Virus record (IMG/VR): IMGVR_UViG_3300036850_000051
Coordinates: 1 to 47,191 of that record
Source: a virus
DNA length: 47,191 bases
Reading direction: 5' to 3' (one strand)
A model generated the notes under the pieces. The model did no database searches, was not told the DNA's origin, and saw only the letters and a list, made by a program, of their open reading frames with translations. Positions 1-7,729 of the stretch are shown here, piece after piece (position 1 is the stretch's first letter; every line of letters starts with the position of its first letter). A program made the position numbers and the translations under genes.

Positions 1-209
1 ATCGTACAGGCCGTGCTCACGGGCGAACATCTCAGAGCCAGCGAGGCCCTCGAGCAGCAGATCGAACGGCGTCAGCTTAGGCGGAGGTGGCGGAGGCGGA
101 TACGTCGCGCGGCGCGCGCCTGATGGCGGTAACGCATATCGGTGAGAATCGTCGCCACAGTTCCAGCGCCTCTGCTGCCGCACGAGTTCCCATCCTCTGA
201 ACACACGCG
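1..209. repeat. Terminal direct repeat, left copy
   Basis: These 209 bases are repeated at 46983-47191 with one difference (G at 87, A at 47069). The simplest reading is that the contig closes on itself, giving a 46,982 bp circular map from a circularly permuted or circular genome. The repeat lies inside a coding gene, which argues against a dedicated non-coding physical terminus, although a true short terminal redundancy cannot be excluded. Confidence 0.93.
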
Positions 210-354
210 TACGGGCGTTCGCCGACGCAGTTGACGGATTGCGCTCGACCAGGCCCGGAAGCCGCTGCGCGATCTGCCAATAGGTGAGCCCGCCGAGCAC
301 ATAGAGCCCGAAGGCCTTCAACGCTTCGAGCTTCTGCACGCGAGCTTTCCCCAT
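1..354 (-). CDS. Small helix-turn-helix protein, N-terminal part (gene crosses the circular join)
   Basis: The ATG at 354 overlaps the stop of the zinc-finger gene as ATGA. Reading down to base 1 gives 118 residues, and the frame continues at 46982 down to a TGA at 46872, for 154 aa in all. Residues about 10-55 (LKAFGLYVLGGLTYWQIAQR and following) look like a sigma-region-4 or resolvase type helix-turn-helix. A run of prolines follows, then a helical tail (FDLLLEGLAGSEMFAREHGL). Its place between the replication genes and the small terminase fits a DNA-binding regulator or packaging accessory, but this is inference. I do not recognise a named family. Confidence 0.8.
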   Translation of the reverse strand, partial: MGKARVQKLEALKAFGLYVLGGLTYWQIAQRLPGLVERNPSTASANARTRVFRGWELVRQQRRWNCGDDSHRYALPPSGARRATYPPPPPPPKLTPFDLLLEGLAGSEMFAREHGLYD

Positions 355-563
355 CAGCCCCTCCGAACGTCGTCGAAGAACGTCGGCGCGACGCGAACGA
401 CCGTAGCTCCATGCGATCGGACGTGCGCGGCGAGTTGCTCGAGCACCGCGGTCTCAAAGCCGCACGCCATGCAGATGTAGACCGACACGCTCGAGCCGTT
501 GCCCCAATCGACGCCGACCTCGACACTCGAGGCCGTTGCCGTCCCGCCGGGAATCTTATCCAT
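354..563 (-). CDS. C2H2 zinc-finger protein, 69 aa
   Basis: The ATG at 563 has a GGGAG Shine-Dalgarno sequence. The 69-residue product contains one motif with exact classical spacing: C31-x2-C34-x12-H47-x3-H51, with leucines at hydrophobic-core positions between the cysteine and histidine pairs. Single C2H2 fingers bind zinc and commonly DNA or protein; they are known in bacteria mainly from the Ros/MucR type, which has different spacing. The rest of the protein is unremarkable. It overlaps the methylase end by 8 bases and the next gene by ATGA, so it is probably co-translated. DNA binding is an inference from the motif alone. Confidence 0.75.
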   Translation of the reverse strand: MDKIPGGTATASSVEVGVDWGNGSSVSVYICMACGFETAVLEQLAAHVRSHGATVVRVAPTFFDDVRRG

Positions 564-1626
564 GCGTCGCCGCTCCCTGCCCATCGGCTGCCTCTGCCTC
601 TTGTGCCCATAGCCGCGCATCGTTGCCAAACACCGCCCAGCCCTCGACGCGCTCGCGGCCGAATAGCTCGAGGTACGGCCCGTGCGTCCAATGCTTTTCG
701 ATCAGCCGGCGGAACTCCTCCGGCTTCGCGCTGTGAACCTCACTCTTCCGAATGACCTGAACAGAGTCGGGAAGATCAATCTGCACATCGGGCAGACACG
801 AGCCGCGCGTCCAGATCGTCAGAATCTCGTGATTGCCGCCGGTGTAATTCCCCCAATTGCGTTCGACCTTGTCCCAAATGTACTGCTGCTTGTACGTGAA
901 GCCCCAGGCCTCGCCAACTTCGCGCGGCCCCGGATGCTGCAGGATGACCGGCGCCGTGGTCCACATCAACAGCACGGAGTCCGGCAGGGCGTGTGCTTGG
1001 ACCGGCAGCTTACAGAGATCCTCGATGGTCATGGTCGGGTAGTGCTCTTCGACGCCGACGCCGGATGGCGGTCGATCACCGTAGGGCCAGGACGGGTCCG
1101 CGTAAATGACGCGATACATGCCTTCGAGCTGCGCCTGCCCGTCGATGATGCGGCGCCGACGATCAGCCCGAATCTGTAGCCGCATCTCCCGCACCGTCAG
1201 CCCTTCGGCGCGCGCGTTCTCGAGATACTTTGTCTGCTCCGGGCGCTCGAGTGAGGCCACTTCTGCGGCGTGCGCCGGCGTCGGCGCCAGCAGTCGCTCG
1301 TGCTCTTCGACGTGCCGGCTAATGTAGCCGAGATTTTTGAGCGTCTGCAGCGCGAGGCCCGTGACGACCATCGCCTGATCGATTTTGTCGCGCCAATCCT
1401 CGCGCGAGTCGCTGTAGGCCATCAGGTCGCCAATCCAATACGGCGAGCCTTCATGTGAGGCGCATGCGAACTCGAGCGCCGCGCGCCAGCCCTCGAGGGA
1501 TGGGCGCCCGATCGGACTCGCCGACCGGGCGCCCAGGCGGAACTTCCCAATCTCGATCGGCCGCTTGTCGAACAGCAGTTCGATACCGTTGACGGTATCC
1601 AATCGAGCCAGGGGACGCTTCGCCAT
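556..1626 (-). CDS. MT-A70-type N6-adenine DNA methyltransferase
   Basis: This 356-residue protein has a C-terminal MT-A70 domain from about residue 168. It carries the catalytic motif as DPSW (177-180) in place of the usual DPPW, then a beta-strand of the form VLLMWTTAP, and the typical family ending HSAKPEEFRRLIE...GPYLELFGRE (about 298-325). The family transfers a methyl group from S-adenosylmethionine to adenine N6. The N-terminal 160 residues are helical and charged, and may be a target-recognition or ParB-like part. The start is an ATG four bases after the previous stop. No cognate endonuclease is nearby, so a solitary protective or regulatory methylase is likely. The DPSW change could lower activity. 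Confidence 0.88.
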   Translation of the reverse strand: MAKRPLARLDTVNGIELLFDKRPIEIGKFRLGARSASPIGRPSLEGWRAALEFACASHEGSPYWIGDLMAYSDSREDWRDKIDQAMVVTGLALQTLKNLGYISRHVEEHERLLAPTPAHAAEVASLERPEQTKYLENARAEGLTVREMRLQIRADRRRRIIDGQAQLEGMYRVIYADPSWPYGDRPPSGVGVEEHYPTMTIEDLCKLPVQAHALPDSVLLMWTTAPVILQHPGPREVGEAWGFTYKQQYIWDKVERNWGNYTGGNHEILTIWTRGSCLPDVQIDLPDSVQVIRKSEVHSAKPEEFRRLIEKHWTHGPYLELFGRERVEGWAVFGNDARLWAQEAEAADGQGAATHG

Positions 1627-1629
1627 CGA

Positions 1630-2142
1630 CTACTCGGCGCCGACTGCCGCCTGCCGCTCTGCGCCGAACTCGCCGGTCGCCAGCTCGCCGGCCGTGCTCT
1701 CACTGTCAGCGTCTTCTCCCGGCTTGAAGTCCGCCGCGCCGGCGTCGCCCTCCTCCTTCGTCACGCGAACGCGCAGCTTCTCCGCGCCCGGAATCCGCGC
1801 CAGCTCGATCCGCGCGTGCCGGTACACGGTCACGTTGCGCCGCTGCATCTCCTGCAGCGCGGCCTGGATGTCTGACTGCTCCTCGACGCGCGCGGCGTTC
1901 ATGGTGTCTCGATGATCGCCGATCGACTCGCAGAGATTATCGAGTCGGCGATTGCGGACCTGCTCCATGCCCGGCAGCGGTGCCGACCGCGGCGTGCGTG
2001 CGCGTGCGGGCTTTCGGGGCGTAGCCCGCGAACGCTTCGCGCTGGATCGACTTGCCTCCGCGGAGACCGCCGGCGAACTCGGTGCCCGCCCCGTGTACCG
2101 CTTTTTCGGTTTCCGGCGGGGCGATCGCTTCGTTTTTGCCAT
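1630..2142 (-). CDS. Basic-N-terminus protein of unknown function, 170 aa
   Basis: The ATG at 2142 is preceded by a strong AGGAG seven bases upstream. The first 60 residues are Lys/Arg/Ser/Pro-rich (starting MAKTKRSPRRKPKKR) and likely disordered and nucleic-acid binding. Residues 65-130 form a helical part followed by a basic beta part, and the tail is acidic and Ala/Gly-rich. It overlaps the resolvase reading frame by 206 bases, which is unusually long. I do not recognise the family; its position between resolvase and methylase suggests a DNA-metabolism accessory. Confidence 0.7.
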   Translation of the reverse strand: MAKTKRSPRRKPKKRYTGRAPSSPAVSAEASRSSAKRSRATPRKPARARTPRSAPLPGMEQVRNRRLDNLCESIGDHRDTMNAARVEEQSDIQAALQEMQRRNVTVYRHARIELARIPGAEKLRVRVTKEEGDAGAADFKPGEDADSESTAGELATGEFGAERQAAVGAE

Positions 2143-2641
2143 CGGACTGCTCCTCTCGCCGAAGACTGCCGCGCTCCATGCGCCGGCAGAACTCCGCCAA
2201 CAGCAGCGCGTCGGCGATCGCGTGCGTGACGGTCTGATGCGGGAAGAGCTGCTGCGCTCTCCGCTTCGAGATGTTTTTGTCTTTGCTCCGGCCGACGGTG
2301 CGATCGCCGCCTCGAGGTTGTAGGACGCCCATTACGCGCTGCCAGGCGCCAGGCGCGATTTCGTTGAATGGGAGTTTCACTGCGGCGAGCGCGACGAGCA
2401 CACCACCGTAGACCTTTGCGAAGGTGAACGCAGAAACCACGCCCATCTGCGGCGACGGCCCGGCCTTCTCGAGCACCGCGCGCCGCGGGTAGGAACGATC
2501 ACTGCCGCGGCCGATCAGATCGAGCAGGTCGAGCAAATCCCGCGGCGCCATAGGCATCTTGACGGCCTCGACAAAGGTCCCTTGCTCGTCGATTGCGGCA
2601 ATCCCGCCAGAAACGCCAGGGTCGATCCCGATGTAAATCAT
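1937..2641 (-). CDS. ruvC: RuvC-like Holliday-junction resolvase
   Basis: The protein opens with IGIDPGVSGGIAAID, the first RuvC/RNase-H-fold strand with catalytic D7. E58 (VLEKAG) and the THAIADALLLAE helix with H140 and D144 complete the metal-binding set expected of RuvC-type junction nucleases. The conserved domain ends near residue 155; the last ~80 residues (Gly/Ala/Arg-rich) are read through the start of the next gene in another frame and look like an unconserved extension. The start ATG has AGGAG eight bases upstream. Expected role: cutting recombination or replication junctions before packaging. Confidence 0.88.
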   Translation of the reverse strand: MIYIGIDPGVSGGIAAIDEQGTFVEAVKMPMAPRDLLDLLDLIGRGSDRSYPRRAVLEKAGPSPQMGVVSAFTFAKVYGGVLVALAAVKLPFNEIAPGAWQRVMGVLQPRGGDRTVGRSKDKNISKRRAQQLFPHQTVTHAIADALLLAEFCRRMERGSLRREEQSDGKNEAIAPPETEKAVHGAGTEFAGGLRGGKSIQREAFAGYAPKARTRTHAAVGTAAGHGAGPQSPTR

Positions 2642-2661
2642 GTTGCCCGCTCCTATTCTAG

Positions 2662-4083
2662 CTAAGAACGGCGCCCACGGCGCCAGTGTTTCGGCGGTTT
2701 CGGGCTGTCGTCGGCCGGCAGCGGCAGCGATGGCGGCTCGTCGCCGCCATCTGTGAACGTCGTCGTATCGCGGTCGATCGTCAGATTGACCGTGCCAGTC
2801 GGGCCGTTGCGCTGCTTCTCGACGATGAAATTCGTCATGCCCGACTCGCGATGATGCTTCCGGTGGAGGAAGCAGACCAGGTCGGCGTCCTGCTCGAGCG
2901 CGCCGGATTCGCGCAGATCCATGAGCTTTGGCCGCGGGTCCGCGCGCTTCTCGCTTTCCCGTGTGAGCTGCGAGAGCAGCAGCACCGGCACCGACATTTC
3001 GTCGGCGAGGATCTTCATGCGCCGGCTGATGTCTGTCACCTCATCGTTCCGCGAGGCGCCGCGGCGCTCGAGCGTGCCCGGCATGAGCTGAACGTAATCG
3101 ACGACGACCAGATCGAGGCCGCGGTCCGCCTTCAGCCGCCGGCACGCGGCGCGGATATCCCAAGCGGTTTGCCCGGCGCGATCATCGATCGCGATCGGTA
3201 GCTCCGCCATCGTGCAGGCCGCCGGCGCCACCTTCGCATAATCAACGTCGAGCAGAAATCCGCCCAGGATGCGCGACAGGGGAACGTTCGAGAGCTGCGC
3301 CATGAGCCGATACTCGAGCTGTTTCCGGCGCATCTCGAGCGAGAAGACTGCAACGCGCGCGCCCTTGCTGGCGGCAGCGACCGCGCTGTTCATCGCGAAC
3401 GTCGTCTTCCCGATCGAGGGCCGCGCGGCGATGACGATCAGCTCGCCAGGCTGCCAGCCGAAGGTCAGCTCGTTGATCGACTTGAAGCCCGTCTCGACGC
3501 CGGTCAGCTCGCCTTTGTGCTCGACGCGCCACTCGAGATCCTTCGCCAGCTCCGGGTACGAGTCGCCGAGCGTACGCATGCGGCTCTCGGCATGGCCGGT
3601 CTGCAGCTCCATCAACCGACGATCGGCGTCGATGAGGATGGCCGCGGAACCATGTTCGCCTGCGGCGACCAGGTCGAGCGTGCGGTTCGCGTGATGGACG
3701 AGTGCGCGCTTCGCCTGCAGATCCCGCAGGATCGCGGCGTAGTGATCGACGTTCGTCGAGCGCGGAACGCCATCGGCCAGTCCCGTGATGTAGGCTGGCC
3801 CGCCAACGTCGTCGAGCTTCCCCATGCGCTCGAGCTGCGTTTTGACCGTGAGGTAATCGACCGCGACCTTCTCGTCGCGCACGGCCCGCATGGCGAGGAA
3901 GATGTCCCGGTGCGCGCGGCGAAAGAAGGCATCGGCGCCGACCTGGTCGCAGACGTAATCGGCGGCCGAGCCATCGACGAGCGCCGCACCCAGGACCGAC
4001 TTCTCCGCGTCGAGGTTCCGCGGCAGAATGAACCCGTCTTCATCGCGTCGAGCGGGCGCCGGCAATACCGCCGCGGTCGTCAC
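2662..4083 (-). CDS. dnaB: Replicative DNA helicase, DnaB type
   Basis: From a GTG at 4083 (GTGA overlap with the previous stop, GGGAG eight bases upstream) the product is 473 aa. An upstream in-frame ATG at 4134 lacks a Shine-Dalgarno sequence. The N-terminal DnaB domain begins RNLDAEKSVLGAAL. The RecA-like domain has Walker A ARPSIGKT (about 220-227), Walker B LVVVDYVQLM (about 325-334), the LLLSQLTRE sensor strand and DLRESGALEQDAD with the arginine-finger region. It unwinds the fork as a hexameric ring. No primase or polymerase is present, so it probably recruits the host replisome. Confidence 0.95.
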   Translation of the reverse strand: MTTAAVLPAPARRDEDGFILPRNLDAEKSVLGAALVDGSAADYVCDQVGADAFFRRAHRDIFLAMRAVRDEKVAVDYLTVKTQLERMGKLDDVGGPAYITGLADGVPRSTNVDHYAAILRDLQAKRALVHHANRTLDLVAAGEHGSAAILIDADRRLMELQTGHAESRMRTLGDSYPELAKDLEWRVEHKGELTGVETGFKSINELTFGWQPGELIVIAARPSIGKTTFAMNSAVAAASKGARVAVFSLEMRRKQLEYRLMAQLSNVPLSRILGGFLLDVDYAKVAPAACTMAELPIAIDDRAGQTAWDIRAACRRLKADRGLDLVVVDYVQLMPGTLERRGASRNDEVTDISRRMKILADEMSVPVLLLSQLTRESEKRADPRPKLMDLRESGALEQDADLVCFLHRKHHRESGMTNFIVEKQRNGPTGTVNLTIDRDTTTFTDGGDEPPSLPLPADDSPKPPKHWRRGRRS

Positions 4084-4586
4084 GACCGCAGCTCCCGCTG
4101 CTTTTTCCGTGTGTGTTCCTGGTCCGACCGACATGCAGGATTGTGATTGCAGCCGATGGGACGTCCCAGCTCCGCCACTTCGCTTTGCAGCTCCGGCGGC
4201 GCCTCCGCCGAATCGGTAAACCGGTTCACGCTCGACACGAAGAGGCCGAACGGATGGCGGGCCTTCGCGAAGAAGGAATCATCACTCGCCAGGTACCGCA
4301 GGGCCCGTTCCTCGAGCTGCTCGATGGTCAGCCGTTTCAGCAGCCGCTTTGTCTGCGCGCGGTCGGCCTTATAGTTCCAGACGTATTGCCCACGCTGCCC
4401 GGCCGCGTAGCGCACGCCCCACGCGCGATCGAACGCCTGCTCAACGCGCTTCAGCTTCGCGCCGATGCCGACGCCGCCGGCGAGTAACTCCTGCATCTCG
4501 GCAAACAGGGCCGCGAGTTTCTCTTGTAGGTCGAGCGCGGCCTCGAGGAGCTTGGCAAGCTTGGCGTCTCTCGGATTGGCCGGCAC
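4080..4586 (-). CDS. Probable helicase loader or replication organiser
   Basis: This 168-residue protein begins at a GTG two bases after the previous stop and ends overlapping the DnaB start. It has an N-terminal helical or coiled-coil part (about 5-45) and then a compact segment with W, RYL and DSFFAKARHPFGLFVSSVNRF. That pattern resembles the C-terminal part of many phage replication proteins that deliver DnaB to DNA. The immediate, translationally coupled position before dnaB supports the loader role. This is inferred from context and general pattern, not from a decisive motif. Confidence 0.55.
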   Translation of the reverse strand: MPANPRDAKLAKLLEAALDLQEKLAALFAEMQELLAGGVGIGAKLKRVEQAFDRAWGVRYAAGQRGQYVWNYKADRAQTKRLLKRLTIEQLEERALRYLASDDSFFAKARHPFGLFVSSVNRFTDSAEAPPELQSEVAELGRPIGCNHNPACRSDQEHTRKKQRELRS

Positions 4587-4588
4587 GC

Positions 4589-4867
4589 TCAGGGTCTCGT
4601 CTGAAACCAGGTTTCGATATCGGAGGCAAACTTGAGCGCCGCCGCGGCGAGCTGAATCGCCTCGTGCCGTAGCTTCGACTGGTCGCGCTGACTTTTCCTC
4701 TTGAAGACTTCGGTTTCCAGCTCGCGCCATTCCTCCGTAATAACGCCATAGCCTTCGTGCGCGCTCGCGAAGCGACCGTGCAGACCGCGCGCCCGATCGA
4801 GTTCCTCGACGGCATCGTTCATCGCGCGCGCGTCACTGACAAGCCACCTGGCACCAACGTCCACCAT
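4589..4867 (-). CDS. MazG-like all-alpha NTP pyrophosphohydrolase family protein, 92 aa
   Basis: The ATG at 4867 has GGGAGGG upstream. The core YGVITEEWRELETEV...RHEAIQLAAAALKF has the helix-helix layout and acidic EExxE motif of small phage MazG/dNTP-pyrophosphohydrolase-like proteins, in which the acidic side chains bind magnesium and a nucleoside triphosphate. The second acidic motif is only partly kept, so activity is uncertain. It is the first gene after the gene-poor 4868-5463 region and heads the loader-DnaB-resolvase cluster, which fits nucleotide-pool control during replication. Confidence 0.55.
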   Translation of the reverse strand: MVDVGARWLVSDARAMNDAVEELDRARGLHGRFASAHEGYGVITEEWRELETEVFKRKSQRDQSKLRHEAIQLAAAALKFASDIETWFQTRP

Positions 4868-5320
4868 CGTCGCCCTCCCGCGCGCGCTCGCGCGCTGTTA
4901 CTAATGTCGGTGTTTCCCGAAGAGAAATCCAGACCCAGGCTAAATGCGAAGGACACATCCGTCTCGATGCCTTTGTCGAGACGGACAGCTCCCCACAGGG
5001 GCAGCCGCTCGCGCCGGCGGTCTCTTAGGTTCGTTGACCGCGGCGGCCCTGCGTTCGCGCGTGACGACACGCCGCAGGCTGGACCAGACTCTCGTCGCCG
5101 TCGCACGGCGTCCCCTGCGCGCTCTGGCCCTCGAGGCTCCACGCTGGCCGCTCTGCAGCTCCCGGTTGCGGCCTTGCAAACACACGCGGCCCCGGTGGCG
5201 TCGCTGGTGGCTCCCAGCCGCGTGTCCGCGCCGCTCGATTAATTGTGGCTGGGAAGGGCGAGGTCGGCTAGAATACATGCCGTCGCCGTCTTCCGTGACT
5301 GCACCACGGTTGAGCGGTTT

Positions 5321-5350
5321 GGCCGGCGCGTCGCTCACAGCGCGCCGGCC
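5321..5350. other. Perfect 10-bp GC-rich stem-loop
   Basis: GGCCGGCGCG (5321-5330) and CGCGCCGGCC (5341-5350) are exact inverted repeats with a 10-base loop. On the plus strand the stem is followed by GTTTTCG, terminator-like, although no plus-strand gene exists. On the minus strand it would sit in the leader of the 4867 gene, downstream of the candidate promoter. Confidence 0.7.
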
Positions 5351-5371
5351 GTTTTCGTCCAGGTCGGCAGT

Positions 5372-5401
5372 TTTATACACCTGAGTCGTCGAGCTGATCA
5401 A
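5372..5401 (-). promoter_or_regulatory. Possible sigma-70-type promoter
   Basis: On the minus strand TTGATC (5396-5401) is followed after 18 bases by TATAAA (5372-5377). The -10 is a 5/6 match and the -35 a 4/6 match. It lies at the upstream end of the gene-poor region and points to the 4867 gene and replication cluster. Sequence match only. Confidence 0.4.
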
Positions 5402-5463
5402 TCCCAAAGATGTAGCGTACCGGCGGCGCGCGGACTACTAACCGCTTCGCCGTTCGATCGCCT

Positions 5464-5694
5464 TCACGCCCGCCGGGCGCGATCCCCGGCGAGCGGCTCG
5501 AGCTGATCGTATAAGTCGTTGACCGCGGTCTGCAGATCCTTAATCGCATCGGCGATCGCCGCCTGCTTTGTGGGACCGATGCCGACGAGAAACCCGAACG
5601 GACAATCTTCGGGGTCTTCCCCGTCAAGGCCGATCCAGACTTCCCACTCAGAATCCGGCGCGAGCTTGTCGTTCGTGATCTTCACGCTGCTCAT
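5464..5694 (-). CDS. Unknown small acidic protein, 76 aa
   Basis: The ATG at 5694 overlaps the helicase stop as ATGA. The product has a beta-rich first half (WEVWIGLDGEDPEDCPFGFL) and a helical second half (KQAAIADAIKDLQTAVNDLYDQLE). This resembles other short phage proteins that lie beside replication genes, but I recognise no family. Translational coupling to the SF2 helicase suggests a related task. It is the last gene before the gene-poor region. Confidence 0.7.
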   Translation of the reverse strand: MSSVKITNDKLAPDSEWEVWIGLDGEDPEDCPFGFLVGIGPTKQAAIADAIKDLQTAVNDLYDQLEPLAGDRARRA

Positions 5695-7526
5695 CGTGCC
5701 CTCCTCGACTGTGCCAGATCGATCAGATCCGACGCGCGGCCCATCGTGATCGTCTTCGGATTGAAGGGCACGCGCAGCCGGAGCAGATAGGCGATCTGCT
5801 TTTGGCTGGCCGGCCGGTCACGCCAGGGTGCCGATCGGTCCTTGAGCTTCAGCACCGACTGGCGCTCTTGCTCGACGAACGTCTCCGCGAGTGTCAGGGC
5901 CGCGACGACGGTCGGGATCTGCGCGGCCATCGTGCGCTGCCGCACCAGGCCGCCGTCGCGCGGCCGGAGGGTCGCGACCAGATCGAAGTGTCCCAGCACG
6001 TCCGGCTGGACGACTAGGGTCTCGGTGCCGTCACCCCACGGGTACTGCAGCCGGTATCTATCGTCGCCCGTTTTGATCCAATTCATCGACACGACCTCGC
6101 GGAGCGCGCCCAGCTCCGGCACCGTCCAGACGTCGAACGTCGAGGCCTTCGCCGAGAGCTGCGCGAGCGTCATCCGTTGACCGGCGAGCGCCGCCTCGAC
6201 GTCGAACATCGGGAACTTCGCCCGGAGCGCCTCGAGATCCTCGAGTGCCTGGCCGAGCGGTTCGCCCTTCGTCTTCAGCCCCGGCGGCAGGCCGTAGAGC
6301 ACCGGCGCCGCCTGCAGCGAGTGCCGGCGCGCGACATCGACCATGTCGATGACGATGCAGTCCGGCTTTCCCGGATGGATACGCAGGCCGCGGCCCGTCA
6401 TCTGCTCGTAGAGCGTCGCCGACTTGGTCGGCTTCGCGTGCAGGATGCAGCGCGTGAGCGGGAGGTCGGTGCCCTCCGTCAGCACCATGCAATTGGTGAT
6501 GACGTCGAGCCGGCCTTCGGTGTAGGCGCGGAGGATCTGCCGACGATCATCCTTGGGGGTCTCGCCGCTCACGGCGCGCGCGCGATAGCCGGCCGTCTCG
6601 AACGTGCGAGCCAGCGCATGCGCGTGTGCAACGTCTACCGTGAAGGCGATCGTCGGCAGGTTCTCCGCGTGCTCGCGCCAGGCCGCGACCGCGAGCTGAT
6701 TGCGCCGATCGTTGTTGACCGCTTCGGCGAGGTCCTTCTGGTTGAAATCGCCGTGCGACGTCCGGACCGCGTCGAGCGAGCTGTCGGTCTCGATCACCCA
6801 CGGCGTGATCGGCACGAGCCAGCCGTCGTCGATCGCATCCTTCAGGCCGTAGCTGTAGGCAATCGTCTGGAAGACGCAGCCCAGGCCGATCGCATCCGTG
6901 CGGTTCGGCGTCGCCGTGACGCCGACGAGCAATCGGTCCTTCGGCGCCTGGTCGTCCCAGCCTTTCAGCGCCTCTTCCATCTTCAGGACGTCGTCGTAGC
7001 TCGCCGCCTCGACATCGCCCGACTCCGAGAGGTCGGCCGGCGGGAGAAAGCCAAGATGCACGAGTGCCGTCCGATACGACGGCGCCGCCGCATGGTGCGC
7101 CTCATCGACGATGACGAGCCGAAAGGTGTGGTGCTGCAGCAGCCGGAGGAGTCTCGTACACTTGCGCGCCGCGAGCGTCTGGATCGACGCGATGACGACG
7201 TCACTGTAGCGGTTCGCGTAGCGGTCGGCCTGCTCGATCGAGACCATCATGCCGGGGTTCGCCCGGCTGATCTTGTCGGCCGCCTGGTCGAGCAGCTCCT
7301 CCCGGTGCGCGATGACGAGCATCTGCGCGCCTTTGTGCTGGCCGGCGCGCATCAGCTCCTCGAGCCAGGCCTTCAGCCGCGGGAACTTGAGCATCGCCGC
7401 GAACGTAACGGTCTTCCCGGTCCCGGTCGGCTTTTTGATCAGAACGCGGTTCGTCCCTTTCTCGCGGGCGTCGGCGATCGCCTCGAGCGAGTCGGTCTGA
7501 TATTTCCGAAGCGTCGGCGCGCTCAT
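5691..7526 (-). CDS. Superfamily 2 DEAD/DEAH-box helicase
   Basis: This 611-residue protein carries the full SF2 set: a Q-like motif near KYQTDSLEAI (8-17), Walker A PTGTGKT (33-39), DEAH (141-144), TATP (204-207) and motif VI QMTGRGLR (375-382). The layout matches phage and type-I-restriction-like or RadD-like DNA helicases that use ATP to move on or unwind duplex nucleic acid. The C-terminal ~170 residues have no recognised domain; the end (RPASQKQIAYLLRLRVPFNP) is like the small terminal motif seen in several phage helicases. The start ATG overlaps the previous stop. Confidence 0.92.
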   Translation of the reverse strand: MSAPTLRKYQTDSLEAIADAREKGTNRVLIKKPTGTGKTVTFAAMLKFPRLKAWLEELMRAGQHKGAQMLVIAHREELLDQAADKISRANPGMMVSIEQADRYANRYSDVVIASIQTLAARKCTRLLRLLQHHTFRLVIVDEAHHAAAPSYRTALVHLGFLPPADLSESGDVEAASYDDVLKMEEALKGWDDQAPKDRLLVGVTATPNRTDAIGLGCVFQTIAYSYGLKDAIDDGWLVPITPWVIETDSSLDAVRTSHGDFNQKDLAEAVNNDRRNQLAVAAWREHAENLPTIAFTVDVAHAHALARTFETAGYRARAVSGETPKDDRRQILRAYTEGRLDVITNCMVLTEGTDLPLTRCILHAKPTKSATLYEQMTGRGLRIHPGKPDCIVIDMVDVARRHSLQAAPVLYGLPPGLKTKGEPLGQALEDLEALRAKFPMFDVEAALAGQRMTLAQLSAKASTFDVWTVPELGALREVVSMNWIKTGDDRYRLQYPWGDGTETLVVQPDVLGHFDLVATLRPRDGGLVRQRTMAAQIPTVVAALTLAETFVEQERQSVLKLKDRSAPWRDRPASQKQIAYLLRLRVPFNPKTITMGRASDLIDLAQSRRAR

Positions 7527-7729
7527 GAGAGCTTCTCCTTAAACAGATCCCACGCGCGATCGATCGCTGGCGCGGCCGAGTCGTCGCGATTCACCAACGG
7601 CAAGAGTCGCTCGACAGCATCGCGGATACCGAGCGGGTAGTTACCAAAACCCAGGCCGGTCCGAGACAGGCCATGGTTGATAAGGTCCAGAACGACCAGC
7701 TCGAGGCGACCCGAGACCGGCGCGCTCAT
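7523..7729 (-). CDS. Unknown small protein, 68 aa
   Basis: It begins at an ATG that overlaps the previous stop (ATGA) and ends overlapping the helicase start. The sequence is mainly helical (LELVVLDLINHGLS, then DAVERLLPLVNRDD and IDRAWDLFKEKLS) and of neutral charge. No family is recognised. Its coupling to the SF2 helicase is the only functional clue. Confidence 0.7.
   Translation of the reverse strand: MSAPVSGRLELVVLDLINHGLSRTGLGFGNYPLGIRDAVERLLPLVNRDDSAAPAIDRAWDLFKEKLS

Larger units (their letters stand above)
4868..5463. other. Gene-poor region of about 600 bp between the helicase and the replication cluster
   Basis: Reading frames on both strands here are arginine/alanine-rich shadows without good ribosome binding sites, so I call no gene. 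The stretch holds a possible minus-strand promoter (5372-5401), a perfect 10-bp GC hairpin (5321-5350) and a patch of lower GC near 4900-4960. In a genome where nearly all genes overlap, a gap this size stands out. A replication origin, a regulatory leader or a small RNA are all possible; no iterons are obvious. Confidence 0.6.

Noticed and set aside
4944-5384. Plus-strand open frame of 146 codons in the gene-poor region
   Set aside because: Very rich in Arg/Ala/Pro, no Shine-Dalgarno sequence and no recognisable pattern; long open frames arise by chance in GC-rich DNA.
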